Source: Bubalus kerabau
Lineage: Eukaryota > Chordata > Mammalia > Artiodactyla > Bovidae
Assembly (NCBI RefSeq): GCF_029407905.1
Contig: NW_026577903.1
Span: 124,001 to 188,000 of the forward strand
Direction: 5' to 3'
DNA: 64,000 bases
Both the position numbers and the translations under genes were made by a program. Position 1 is the stretch's first letter. Each line of letters starts with the position of its first letter. The notes under the pieces were generated by a model, which was not told the DNA's origin, made no database searches, and was given only the letters and a program-made list of their open reading frames with translations. Shown in pieces: positions 8,631 to 21,450 of the stretch.

Positions 8631-11600
8631 ATGTCTTGGAGCCCACTGAGTGGCTTAAAGGGAGTCAAACCTCCTCTGGTGTTTGGAGGGAGGACACGGG
8701 ATTGCTCTCCAGGCAATGCAGGAAATGAAGGCCCTCATCTCCCGATGACTGGGGCGTCTCGTAGGTTTTCTCGAGCTGTGGTGCTAGTGTGGGGTTTCTC
8801 ACGAAGTAAGACTGGGAGCTCAGTGAGCCTCTCATGTGGTGCCAGGGCAGTCAGGTCTCTATGCACGTGGTGAGAGGGAGCCCGTCATTGTTCTCGAGTC
8901 ATGGTATGGGAATTGGGCCTGAAAACGTGTTAAAGAAGGACTCTCGAGGTCTTTCTTGGGTTGCAGCAGGAAACCCTGGGTTCCATCGACTTGTGCCAGT
9001 GACCTCAGGAAGCTTCTCAGCGTGCCTCTGAGAAGTCAGGGTCACTGTGGAGTTGGGAGGGGCCTCTCGGAACTCCACTGGGTTTGGTGCAATGGAAGAG
9101 GGCCTCATGACAAGTTGAGGCAGGAACCACAGGGTCCCTCTCCTGGCTTCGAATGCGCCGGATCTGACTCGGATCGCAGAGTCCCTGCAGAGTTGAGACA
9201 GGAGAGTCAGGCCTCGTCTTGAGTGGAGGAATGGAACTCCGCTTGACTCTCGCGTTGTTCATGGGGTGACAGGCCACTTGTCGATTTGTATGTGGAACTT
9301 GCGGGTTTTTCTGGACGATGCACTAGGGTGTCACTGACCCTTCGTGTTGTGCCTTGTTCCACAGGATTGCCTTCGAGTTGGGTTCTGCCATCGGGTTCTT
9401 ATCAAGAGCGGACCAGGGAATCGGGGTCTTTTGGCATGCCGCACCACCCACGAGGCTATGTATTGAATTTCCTCGTGAGACTGGCCTCAGCTTGATGTGC
9501 ACCAGGAAGGTCGGGAACGCCTTCCAGACAAAGCAGGGGAATCGAACCTCCTGTCGCGATCAAGAGGGGAGAAGAGTCTCAGATGAAGTGGTGCCGGGAA
9601 CCTCGGTGTTCTCCTCAAGTGAGACTGGTATGTCGGGGAAATTTTGGGGTCGCATCAAGGGTTCCAAGTAACTTTTCGCTCTTCAATACGGAACGTGGGA
9701 CTTCTCTTGAGACGCTGTAGCGGGCAAGGGCCTCATGTTTCGATGACGGGGGAACCACGTGGTTTTTCTTGAGTTGGGGCGGGATTCTCGAGTTACAACC
9801 GGGAATTCAGGCTTCCTCTTCAACTGGCCCAGGGAAGTCCAGTTTTCATTCGAATTGTGAGTTAGAACTGGGGATTGTTCTCGAGACACTGCAGGGCCAA
9901 ATAGACCTCATCTAGGCTTGTGTTCAGGACCTAATGTTCCTCTGCTGGGGCGAAAGCGATCTCAGCATTGCATTCTCGACTCACCCGGGGAGTCAGACCT
10001 CGTCTCGAGGGGAAGCCAAGGACACCGCTCTCCTGTCAAGTCGCGACGGGTATATCTTGGAGCTCACTGTGTGGCCTAAAATGAGTCAAGCCTCCTGTGG
10101 AGTTTGGAGAGAGGACTCAGGATTGCTCTCCAGGCCATACAGCAAAAGAAGGCCCTCATCTCGTGAGGACTGGGGCGTCTCGTGGGTATTCTCGAGCTGC
10201 GGCTCCAGTGTGGTGTTGCTCACGAGGTATAATGGGGAGCTCAGGGAGCCTCTCCTGTGGCGCCAGGGAAGTCAGGTTTCTATGCGCGTGGCTAGGGGGA
10301 GCGCGTCATTGCTCTCGAGTCATGGTAGGGGAATCGCACCTCAAGACGCGTTGAAGAAGGACTCTCGAGGTCTTTTACGGGTTGGGGCAGGAAACCCTTG
10401 GTTCCCTCGACTTGTGCCGGTGATCTCAGGAAGGTCTAAGGGTGCCTCTGAGAAGTCAGGGATACTGAGGAGTTGGGAGGGGTCTCTCGGGACTCCACTG
10501 GGTTCGGTGCAATGGAAGAGGGCCTCATCTCGAGTGGAGGCAGGAAACTCATGTTTCCTCTCCTGACTTCCCCTGGGCCAGATCTGACTCGGATCGCAGT
10601 TTCGCTGCAGAGTTCGAACAGGAGAGTCAGGCCTCGTCTTGTGTGGAGGAATGGAACTCTGCTTGCCTCTCCAGTTGTTCACGGGGTGACAGGTCACTTC
10701 TCGAGCTGTGTGTGGTACCTGCGGGTTTCTCCGGACGATACCCAGGGGTGTCAGTGCCCCTAAGTGTTGTGCCTTCATCAAAAGGGTTATCTTCAAAGAG
10801 GTGTCCGGGCATCAGGATCTTATCAAGAGCGGACCGGGAAATCGGGGTCTTTCGGCATGTGTCACCATCCACGTGGCTATGTCTCGAATATCCTCGTGAA
10901 ACCGGCCTCATCCTGAGATGCACCGGGAAAGGTGGGAACCCCTTCAAGACAAAACAGGGGAATCGACCCTCCTGTCGCGATCAGGAGGGGAGAAGGGGCC
11001 CAGATGTAGTGGTGCCGGGAACCTCGGTGTTCTCCTCGAGTCAGACCGGTGTGTCGAGGAACTTTTGAGGGCGCATCAAGGGTGCCAATACCGTTTCGCA
11101 CTTCAAGACGGAACGTGGGACTTCTCTTGAGACGCTGTAGGGGGCAAGGGCCTCATCTTGGGATGACGGGGGAACCACGTGGCGTTTCTCGAGTTGTGGC
11201 GGGATTCTCGAGTTTCGACGGGGAATACAGTCTTCCTCATGTGTTGGGCCAGGGAAGTCCTATCTTCCATTCGAGTTTAAAGGGAGAGCTGGGGATTGCT
11301 CTCGAGTCACTGCAGGGCAAAATAGACCTCATCTAGGCTTGTGTCCAGGACTTAATGCTCGTCCCTAGGGGCGACAGGGATCTTGGGGTTGCATACCAGA
11401 CTCACCCGGGGAATCAGGCCTCGTCTCGAGGGGAAGCAAAGAACTCCGCTGTCCTTTTGAGTCGCGATGGGTATCTCTTGGAGCCCACTGTGTGCCCTAA
11501 AGGGAGTCAAGCCTCCTGTGGTGTTTGGATAGAGGACTCGGGATTCCTCTCCAGGCCATGCAGGAAAAGAAGGCCCTCATCTCTCGATGATGGCGGCGTC

Positions 11601-14600
11601 TCGTGGGTTTTCTAGACTGCTGCGCTAGTGCCAGGTTTCTGACGAGGTACGATAGGGAGCTCAGGGAGCCTCTCGTGTGGCGCCAGGGAAGTCAGGTCCC
11701 CATGAGATGGCTAGGGGGAGCTCGTCATTGCTCTCGAGTCATGGTAGGGTAATCGGGCCTCAAGACGGGTTGAAGAAGGACTCTCGAGGTCTTTCTCGGG
11801 TCACTGCATAAAACCCAGGGTTCCCTTGACTTGTGCCTGAGACCTCAGGGAGCTTCTCAGAGTGCCTCTGAGAAGTCAGGGATACTGTGCAGTTTGGAGG
11901 GGCCTCTCGAGACTCCTCTGCATTTGGTGGAATGTAAGAGGGACTCATCTTGAGTTGAAGCAGGAACCTCAGTGTTCCTCTCCATTTCTGACTCAGATCG
12001 CAAGGTCCCTGCATGTTGGTACAGGAGAGTCAGGCCTCGTCTTCTCTGGAGGATGGGACTCCTCTTGCCTCTCGAGTTGTTCTCGAGGTGACAGGCCACT
12101 TGTAGAGCTGTGTGTGTAACCTGCCCATTTTTCCGGATGATGCACAGGTGTGTTAGTGCCCCTTCGTGTTGTACCTTCATACTCAAGACTGCCTTCCAAG
12201 AGGTGTCCGAGCATCGGATTCTTATCAAGAGCGGACCGGGAAATTGGAGTCTTTCAGCAAGTGGCACCACCCACAAAGCTACGTATCGAATTTCCCCATG
12301 AGACCGGCCTCATCCTGAGTTGTGCAGGGAAGGTCGGGCCCCCTTGCAGACAAAGCAGGGGAATCGACCCACCGGTCACGATCAGGAGGGGAGAAGGGGC
12401 TTAAATGAAGTGGTGCCGGGAACCTCGGTGTTCCCCTTGAGTGAGACCGGCGTGTTGGGGGACTTTTGGGGTCGCATCAAGGGTGCCAAGTACCGTTTCG
12501 CATTTCAAGACGGAACCTGGGACATCTTTTGAAACGCTGTAGCGGGCAAGGGCCTCATCTTGCGATGACTGGAGAACCACGTGGTTTTGCTCGAGTTGCG
12601 GCGGGATTCTCGAGTTATGACCGGGAATTTAGGCTTCCTTTTGTTGGCCTTGAAATCCAATCTTCCATTCGGGTTGCAAGGGGGAGCTGGGGATTGCGCT
12701 AGAGTCACTGCAGGGCAAAAGAGACCTAATCTAGGCTTGTGTCCAGGATCTAACGTTGCTCTCCAGGGGCGACAGGGATCTCGGGTTTGCATTCCAGACT
12801 CATCCGGGGAGTCAGTTCTCACCTCGAGGGTAAGCAAAGAATTCCGCTCTCGTCTCGAGTCGCGATGGGTATCTCTTGGAGCCCACTGTGTGTACTAAAG
12901 GGAGTCAAGCCTCCTGTGGAGTTTGGAGAGAGGACTCGGGATTGGACTCCAGGCCATGCAGGAAAAGAAGGCCCTCATCTCGAGATGACGGTGGCGTCTC
13001 GTGGGTTTTCTCGAGCTGCGGCGCCAGTGTGGGGTGTCTCATGAAGTACCACGGGGATCTCAGGGAGCCTCTTGTGTGGCGTCAGGAAAATCCAGTATTC
13101 CATTCGAGTTGCAAGTTAGAACTGGGGATTGCTCTCCAGTCACTGCAGGGCAAAATAGACCTCATCTACGCTTGTGTCCAGGACCTAGTGTTCCACTACT
13201 GGGCCGACAGGGATCTCAGGGTTGCATTCTCGACTCACCCGGAGAGTCAGGCCTCGTCTTGAGGGGAAAAAAAGGACTCCGCTCTCCTGTCGAGTCGCGA
13301 CGGGTATCTCTTGGAGCCCACTGCGTGGCATAAAGGGAGTGAAGCCTCCTATGGAGTTTGGAGAGATGACTCGGGATTGTTTTCCTGGCCATGCAGGAAA
13401 AAAGGCCCTCATCTCGCGATGACGGGGGCATCTCGTGGGTTTTCTCCAGCTGCGGCGCCAGGATCAGATTTCTCACGAGGTACAACGGGGAGCTCAGAGA
13501 GCCTCTCGTGTGGTGCTAGGGACGTCAAGTCTCCGTGCGTGTGGTGAAGGGGAGTGCATGATTGCTCTCGAGTCATAGTAGGCGAATCGGGCCTCAAGAC
13601 GCATTGAAGAAGGACTCTTGACGTCTTTCTCGGGTTGCGGCAGGGAACCCTGGGTTCCCTTGATTTGTGTCGGTGACCTCAGGCAACTTCTAAGGGTGCC
13701 TCTGAGAAGTCAGGGACACTGTGGATTTGGGAGGGGCCCTTCGTTACTCAACTGGGTTTGGTGCAATCGAAGAGGGCCTCATCTCGAATGGAGGCAGGAA
13801 CGTCAGGGGTCCTCTCCATTTCTGACTCGGGTCGCAGGGTACCTGCAGAGTATGGAGAAGAGAGTCACGCCTCGTCTTTTGTGGAGGAGTGGATTTCCCC
13901 TTGCCTTTCGAGTTGTTCACGGAGTGACAGGCCACTTGTTGAGCTGAGTGTGGAACCTGCGGGTTTTTCCGGACGATGCACGGGGGTGTCAGTGCCCCTT
14001 CGTGTTGTGCCTTCATCCACAGGGTTGCCTTCAAAGAGGTTTCCGGGCATCGGGTTCTTTTCAAGAGCGTACCGGAAAATTGGGGTCTTTCAGCATGTGG
14101 TACCACCCACGAGGCTACATCTCGAATTTCCTCGGGAGACCGGCCTCATCCTGAGGTGCGCCGGGAAGGTCGGGAACCCCTTGCAGACAAAGCAGGGGAA
14201 TCGACCCACCGCTCGCGATCAGAAGGGGAGAAGGGGCTCAGATGAAGTGGTGCCGGGAACCTCGGTGGTCCCCTCGAGTGACACCGGTATGTCACGGCAC
14301 TTTTGAGGTCGCATCAAGGGTGCCAAGTACAGTTTTGCACTTCAAGACGGAACGTGGGAATTCTCTGGAGATGCTGTAGCGGGCAAGGGCCTCATATTGC
14401 GATGACGAGGGAAACATGTGGTTTTTCTCGAGTTGAGGCGGGATTCTCGAGTTACAACGGGGAATTCAAGCTTCCTCTTGTGTTGGCCCAGGAAGTCCAA
14501 TCTTCCATTCAACTTGTCAGAGAGAGCTGGGGGTTGCTCTCGAGTCACTTCAGGGCAAAGAGTCCTCATCTAGGCTTGGGTCCAGGACGTAATGTTCCTC

Positions 14601-14900
14601 TCCAGGGGCGACAGGGATATCGGGGTCGCATTCCAGTCTCACCCGGTGGGTCTCGCCTCGTCTCGAGTGGAAGCAAAGGACTCCACTATCCTCTCGAGTC
14701 GCGACACGTAACTCTTGGAGCCCAATGAGTGGCCTAAAGGGAGTCAAGCGTCCTGTGTAGCTTGGACAGAAGGTTCACGCTTGATCTGCATACCATGCAG
14801 TTAAAGATGGCCCTCCTCTCGTGATGACGGGGGCGTCTCATGGGTTTTCTCAAGCTGCGGCGCCAGTGTGGGGTTTCTCACGAGATATGATGGGGAGTTC
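8631..14900. repeat. Class-B monomers 4-7 of HOR copy 1
   Basis: gagaagtcaggg type with 'cctaaaggg'. Monomers 4 and 5 contain a ~15-bp insertion variant after the 'cctctcctg' position (~9,139-9,172 and ~10,559-10,590), giving 1,420-bp spacing. Monomer 7 contains the ~430-bp register-shift duplication. Confidence 0.75.
13081..13514. repeat. Register-shift partial duplication (~434 bp) inside monomer 7
   Basis: After 'gtgtggcgtcagg' the sequence jumps back to the monomer segment that begins near the EcoRI-site region (~12,660) and repeats ~434 bp before resuming. This gives the 1,834-bp spacing. The inserted part has 'agttagaactgggga' and 'ctactggg', closest to monomer 4/5 sequence (~9,836-9,950) rather than to the adjacent ~12,660 segment. 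434 equals 14 x 31. Confidence 0.82.
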
Positions 14901-17184
14901 AGGGATCCTCTTGTGCAGCGCCAGAGAAGCCTGACTCCATGCGTGTGGCCAGGCAGATCGCGTCATTGCTCTCGAGTCATGGGAGGGACTAGGGCCTCAA
15001 GAGGCATTTAAGAAGGACTCTCAAGGTCTTTCTTGGGTTGGGGCGGGAAACACTCATTTCCCTCGACCTCTACAGGGGACCTTAGGGAACTTCCCAGGTG
15101 CCTTTGAGAGGTGAGGGATACTGAAGAGTTAGAGGGGCCTCTCGGGACTCCACTAGGTTTAACGAAATGAAAGAGGGCCTCATCTCAATTGGAGGCAGGA
15201 ACCTCAGGCTTCCTCTCCATTTCTGACTCCGACCGCAGGGTCCCTGCAGAGTTGGGACAGGAGAGTCAGGCCTCGTCTTGTCTGAGTAACGGAACTCTGC
15301 TTGCCTCTCGAGTCGTTCAGGGGGTCTCAGGGCCCTTGACAAGCTGTGTGTGGAACCTGCGGGTGTTTCCAGAAGATGCATGGGGGTGTCAGTGCCCCTT
15401 CGTTTTGTGCCTTCCCCCACAGGGTTGCCTTCAAAGAGGTGTCCGGGCATCGGGTTCATTTCAAGAGCGGACCGGGAAATCGGGGTCATTCTGCATGTGG
15501 CACCACCCACGTGGCTCATCTCGAATTTCCTCGTGAGACCAGCATCATCCTGAGGTGCGCCGGGAAGGCCGGGAACCCCTTCCACACAAAGTAGGGGAAT
15601 CGATTCTCCTGTCGCGATCAGGAGGGGAGATGGGGCTCAGATGAAGTGGTGCCGGGACCCTCGGTGTTCCACTCGAGGGAACCCGGCGTTTCAGGGAACT
15701 TTAGGGGTCGCATCAAGGGAGCCAAGTACCGTTTCCCACTTCAGGACAGAACATGGGACTTCCCTGGAGACGCTGTAGCGGGCAAGGGCCTCATCCTGTG
15801 AAGACGTTGGAACCACGTCGTTTTTCTTGAGTTGCATCGGGATTCTCGAAAATGACAGGAATTTCAGGTCTCTCTTGGGTTGGCCCTGGGAAGCCCAAAC
15901 TTCAATTCGAGTTGCGATGGAAAGCTGGGGGTTCTGCTCGAGTCACTACAGGGCCAAAGAGACCTCATCGAGGCGTGTGTCCAGGACCTAATATTCCTCT
16001 CAAGGGAAGACAGGGATCCCGGGTTTCCATTCCAGACTCCCCCGGGGAGTCAGGACTGGCCTGGAGGGGAAGCAAAGGACTCCGCTTTCCTCTCAAGTCG
16101 CGACACGGATCTCTTGGAGCCCAATGAGTGGACTCAAGGGTGTCGAGCCTCCTCTTCAGTTTGGATAGAGGACTCGGGATTGCTCTCCAGGCCAGGCAGG
16201 AAAAGAAGGCCCTCATCTCGCGATGACGGGGGCGTCTCATGGGTTTCCTCAGGCTGCTGCGCCCATGGGGGTTTTCTCACGAGGCACGACGAGGACCTCA
16301 GGGAGCCTCTCGTGCGGCGCCAGGGAAGTCAGGTCTCCATGCGCATAGCGAGGGGGAGCTGGTCATCACTCTCGAGTCATGGGAAGCGGCTAGGTCCTCA
16401 AGAGGCGTTGAAGAAGGACTCTCGAGGTCTTTCTCGGGTTGCGGCGGGAAACCCTCGTTTCCCTCAACTTCTGCAGGGGACCTTAGGGAACTTCCCAGGG
16501 TGCCTCTGAGAGGTGAGGGATGCTGTGTAGTTGGCAGGGCTTCTAGGGACTCTGCTGGGTTCGGCGCAATGGAAGAGGGCCTCATCTCGAGGGGAGGCAG
16601 GAACCTCAGGCTTCCTCTCGGTTTCGGACTCCGACTGCACGGTCCCTGCAGTGTTGGGACAGGAGAGTCATGCCTCGTCTTGTCTGAGGAATGGAATTCT
16701 GGTTGCCTCTCGAGTTGTTCCGGGAGTCTCAGGCCCCTTGTCGAGCTGTGTGTAGACCCTGCGGGTTTTTCCGGATGATGCATGGGGGTGTCAGTGCCCC
16801 TTCGTATTGTGCCTTCACCCACAGGGTTGCCTTCGAAGAGGTGTCCGGGCATCGGGTTCTTATCAAGAGCGGACCGGAAAATCAGGGTCGTTCGGCACGT
16901 GGCACCTCACACGTGGCTAGTCTCGAATTTCCTCCTGAGACCGGCCTCATCCTGAGGTGCGCCAGGAAGGCCGGGAACCCCTTCCAGACCACGCAGGGGA
17001 ATCGACTCTCCTGTCGCGATCATGAAGGGAGAAGGGGCTCAGATGAAGTGGTGCCGGGACCCTCGGTGTTCTCCTCGAGGGAACCCAGCGTGTCGGGGAA
17101 CTTTTGCGGTCGCATCAAGGGTGTCAAGTACCGTGTCGCCCTTCAGGGCGGAACATGGGACTTCCCTGGAGACACCGGGAAGTT
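14901..17184. repeat. Class-A monomers 8-9 of HOR copy 1
   Basis: gagaggtgaggg at ~15,108 and ~16,509, with 'actcaaggg' in place of 'cctaaaggg'. Spacing is 1,401-1,402 bp. They pair with ~33,630-35,915. Confidence 0.75.
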
Positions 17185-17310
17185 TGGTGTTCCCCTGGAG
17201 TGAGACCAGTATGTTGGGGAACTTTGGGGTCGCATCAAGGGTGCCAAGTAGCATTTCGAACTTTAAGATGGAACGTGGGACTTCTCTTGAGACTCTAGCT
17301 GGCAAGGGCC
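17185..17310. repeat. Partial duplication (~120 bp) inside monomer 9/10
   Basis: The segment 'cggtgttctcctcgagg' at 17,064 is repeated as 'tggtgttcccctggag' at 17,185, a 121-bp step that lengthens this monomer to 1,519 bp. The switch also changes the class. From here to ~17,520 the sequence shares variants with ~19,990-20,320 (gcatttcgaacttta, catattgcgatgaa, tttttaaga, gacataatg). Confidence 0.75.
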
Positions 17311-20300
17311 TCATATTGCGATGAAGGGGGAACCACATGGTTTTTAAGACTTGAGGCTGAATTCTCGAATTACGATGGGAAATTTAGACTTCCTCTTGTG
17401 TTGACCGTGGGAAGACCAATCTTCCATTCAAATTGTGAGGGAGAGATGGAGGTTGCTCTCGAGTCACTGTAGGGCAAAATAGACCTCATCTAGGCTTGTG
17501 TCTAGGACATAATGTTCCACTCCAGGGTCGACAGGGATCTCGGGGTTGCATTCCAAACTCACCCGGGGAGTCAGGCCTCGTCTCCAGGGAAGCAAAGGAC
17601 TCCGCTCTCCTCTCGAGTCGCACCGGGTATTTCTAGGACCCATCTGAGTGGCCTAAAGGGAGTCAATACTCCTGTGAAGTTTGGAGAGAGGACCAGGAAT
17701 TGCTCTCCAGGTCAGGCAGGAAAAGAAGGCCCCCATCTCTCCTTGACGGGGGCATCTTGTGGTTTTTCTCGAACTGCGGCGCCAGTGTGGGTTTTCTCAC
17801 GAGGTACGATGGGGTACTCAGGGAGACTCTTGTGTGGTACTAGGGAAGTCAGTTTTCCTGCTCGTGGCGAGGGGAGCGCGTCCTTGCTCTGGAGTCATGG
17901 TAGGGGAATCGGGCATCAAGAGACGTTGAAAAAGGACTCTCCAAGTCTTTCTCGGGTTACTTCTGGAAACTCTGGGTTCCCTCGACTTGTGCCAGTGACC
18001 TCAGGTAGCTTCTCACGGAGCCTCTGAGAATTCAGGGATACTGTGGTGTTGGGAGGGGCCTCTCGGGACACCACTGAGTTTGGTTCAATGGAAGAGGGCC
18101 TCTTCTCTAGTTGAGGCAGGAACCTCAGGGTTCCTCTCCATTTCTGACTCCAATTGCAGGGTCCCTGAAGAGTTGGGAGAGGAGAGTAAGGCCTCGTCTT
18201 GTGTGAAGGAATGCAACTTCACTTGCCTCTAGAGTTGTTCACGAGGTGACAGTCCACATTTGGAGCTGTGAGTGGAATCTGCGGGTTTTTCCAGACGATG
18301 CATGGGGATGTCAGTGTCCCTTCGTGTTGTGCCTTCATCCACAGGGTTGCCTTCGAAGAGATGTCCGGGCGTCAGGTTCTTATCTAGAGTGGACCGGGAA
18401 TTTGGGATCTTTCAGCATGTGGCACCAACCATGAGGCTACTTTTCGAATTTCCTCATGAGACCGGCCTCATCCGGAGGTTCGCGGGGAACGTCGGGAACC
18501 TCTTGCAGGCAAAACATGGGAATCGACCCTTCTGTCGCGATCAGGAGGGTTGAAGGGGCTCACAGGAAGTGGTGCCGTGAACTTTGGTGTTTCCCTCGAG
18601 TGAGACCGGTATGTCAGGGAACTTTGGGGGTCGCATCAAGGGTGCCAAGTACCGTTTTGTACTTCAGGATGGAACGTGGGACTTCCCTTGATACGCTGTA
18701 GCGATCAAGGGCCTCATCTTGCGATGACGGGGGAGCCACGTGGTTTTTCTCGAGTTGCGGCGGGATTCTCGAGTTACGACGGGGATTTCAGGCTTCCTCT
18801 TGTGTTGGGCCAGGGAAGTCCAATCATCCATTCGAGTTGCGAGGGAGAGCTGGGGGTTGCGCTCGAGTCACTGCAGGGCAAAGGAGACCTCATCTAGGCT
18901 TGTGTCCAGGACCTAATGTTCCTCTCCAAGGGCCACAGGGATCTCAGGTTTGCATTCCAGACTCACCCAGGGAGTCAGGCCTCATGTCGAAGGGAAGCAA
19001 AGGACTCCGCTCTCCTTTCGAGTCGCGACGGGCACCTCTTGGAGCCCACTTTATGGCCTAAAGGGAGTCAAGCCTCCTGTGAAGTTTGGAGAGAGGACTT
19101 GGGACTGCTCTCCAGGCCATGCAGGAAAAGATGTCCCTCATCTCGCGATGACGGAGGGATCTTGTGGGTTTTCTCGAGCTGCGGCACCAGTGTGGGGTTT
19201 CACACGAGGTACGACGGGGAGCTCAGGGAGCCTCTTGTGTGGTGCCAGGGAAGTCAGGTCTCCATGTGCGTGGCGAGGGGGAGCGCATTATTGCTCTCGA
19301 GCTATGGTAGGGGATTCTGACCTCAAGACACATTGAAGAAGGACTCTCGAGGTCTTTCTTCGGTTGTGGCAGGAAACCCTTATTTCCCTCGACTTTTGCC
19401 GATGGCCTCAAGGAGCTTCTCAGAATGCCTATGAGAAGTCAGGGATACTGTGGAGATGGGAGGGGCCTCTCGGGACTCCACTGGGTTTGTTTTCATGGAA
19501 GAGGGCCTCATCTCGGGTTGAGGCAGGAACCTCAGGTTTCCTCTCCATTTCTGACTCAGATCGAAGTGTGCCTGCAGAGTTGGGATTGGATACTCAGGCC
19601 TCGTCTTGTCTGAGGAAGGGAACTCCGCTTTCCTCTCTCCTTGTTTAAGGGGTGACAGGCCAGTTGTGGAGCTGTATGTGGATCCTGCAGGGTTTTCCGG
19701 ATGATGAACAGGGTTGCCAGTGCCCCTTCGTGTAGTGCCTTCATCCACAGGGTTGCCTTAGAAGAGGTGTCTGGGCATTGGGTTCTTATCAAGAGCAAGA
19801 CCGTGAAATCGGGGTCTTTTGGCACGTGGCACCAACACGAGGCTACGTCTCGAATTTCTTCGTGAGACTGGCCTCATCCTGAGGTGCGCCATGAAGGTCG
19901 GGAACACCTTCTAGACAAAGCAGGGGGATCGACCTTCCTGCCGTGATCAGGAGCGGAGAAGGGGCTCAAATGAAGTGGTGCCAGGAACTTCGGTGTTCCC
20001 TTGGAGTGAGACCGGTATATTGGGGAACTTTTGGGGTCGCATCAAGGGTGCCAAGTAGCATTTCGAACTTTATGACGAAACATGGGACTTCTCTTGAGAC
20101 TCTGTAGCGGGCAAAGGCCTCATATTGCGATGAATGGGGAACCACGTGGTTTTTAAGAGTTGCGGTGGGATTCTCGAGTTACAACGGGAAATTCAGACTT
20201 CCTCCTGTGTTGGCCCAGTGAAGACCAATCTTCCATTCGAATTGCGAGGGAGAGATGGGTGTTGCTCTCGAGTCACTGTAGGGCAAAATAGACCTCATCT

Positions 20301-21450
20301 AGGCTTTTGTCCAGGACATAATGTTCCTCTCCAGGGGCAACAGGGATCTCGGGGTTGCATTCCAGACTCACCCGAGGTAAGGCCTCGTCTCGAGGGGAAA
20401 CAAAGTACTCTGCTCTCCTCTCAAGTCGCGACAGGTATCTCTTGGAGCCCATTGAGTGGCCTAAAGGGAGTAAAGCCTCCTGTGAAGTTTGGAGAAAAGA
20501 CCAGGGATTGCTCTCCAGGTCAGGCAGGAAAAGAAGTTCCCAATCTCGCGATGACGGTGGGTTTTCCCGAGCTGCGGCGCCAGTGTGGGGTTTCTCACGA
20601 GGTATGACGGGGAGCTCAGGGAGCCTCTCATGTGGCGCCAGGAAGTCAGGTGTCCATGTGCATGGCGAGGGGGAGCGTGTCATTGCTCTCGAGTCATGGT
20701 AGGGGAATCCGTCCTCAAGACGCGTTGAAGACGGACTCTTGAGGTCTTTCTCGGGTTGCGGCAGGATACCCTGTGTTCCCTCGACTTGTGCCGGTGACCT
20801 CAGGGAGTTGCTCAGGGTGCCTCTGAGAAGACACTGATACTGTGGAGTTGGGAGGGGCCTCTCGGGACTCCACTGGGTGTGGTATAATACAAGAGGGCCT
20901 CATCTCGTGTTGAGGAAGGAACCTCAGGGTTCCTCTCCATTTCAGACTCCGATCTCAGGATTCCTGCAGAGTTGGGACAGGAGAGTCAGGCCTCGTATTC
21001 TGTGGAGAAATGAAACTTAGCTTGCCTCTCGAGTTGTTCACGAGGTAACAGGTCACTTGTCGAGCTGTATGTGGAACCTGCAGAATTTTCCAAAAGATGC
21101 ACGGGTGTTCAGGGTCCCTCCTTGTTGTGCCTTCATCCTACGGGATGCATTCCAAGACGTGTACGGGCATCGGGTTCTTAATAGCTGACCGGCAAATGGG
21201 GTCTTTCCGCATGTGGCACCACCCACGAGGCTACATCTCCAATTTCCTCGTGAGACAGGCCTCATCCTGATGTGCGCTGGGAAGATCGGTAACCCCTTCC
21301 ACACAAAGCAGGAGAAAAGACACTCCTGTTGCAATCAGGAGGGGAGAAGGGGCTCAAATGATGTGGTGCGGGGAACATGGGTGTTACCCTCGAGTGAGGC
21401 CTCTATGTTGGGGAACTTTGGGGGTGCCATCATGGGTGCCAAGTACCGTT
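17311..21450. repeat. Class-B monomers 10-12 of HOR copy 1
   Basis: Diagnostic strings gagaattcaggg (~18,026), gagaagtcaggg (~19,433) and the variant gagaagacactg (~20,825). Pairs with ~36,040-40,180 at a constant +18,731/18,732 offset. Confidence 0.75.
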
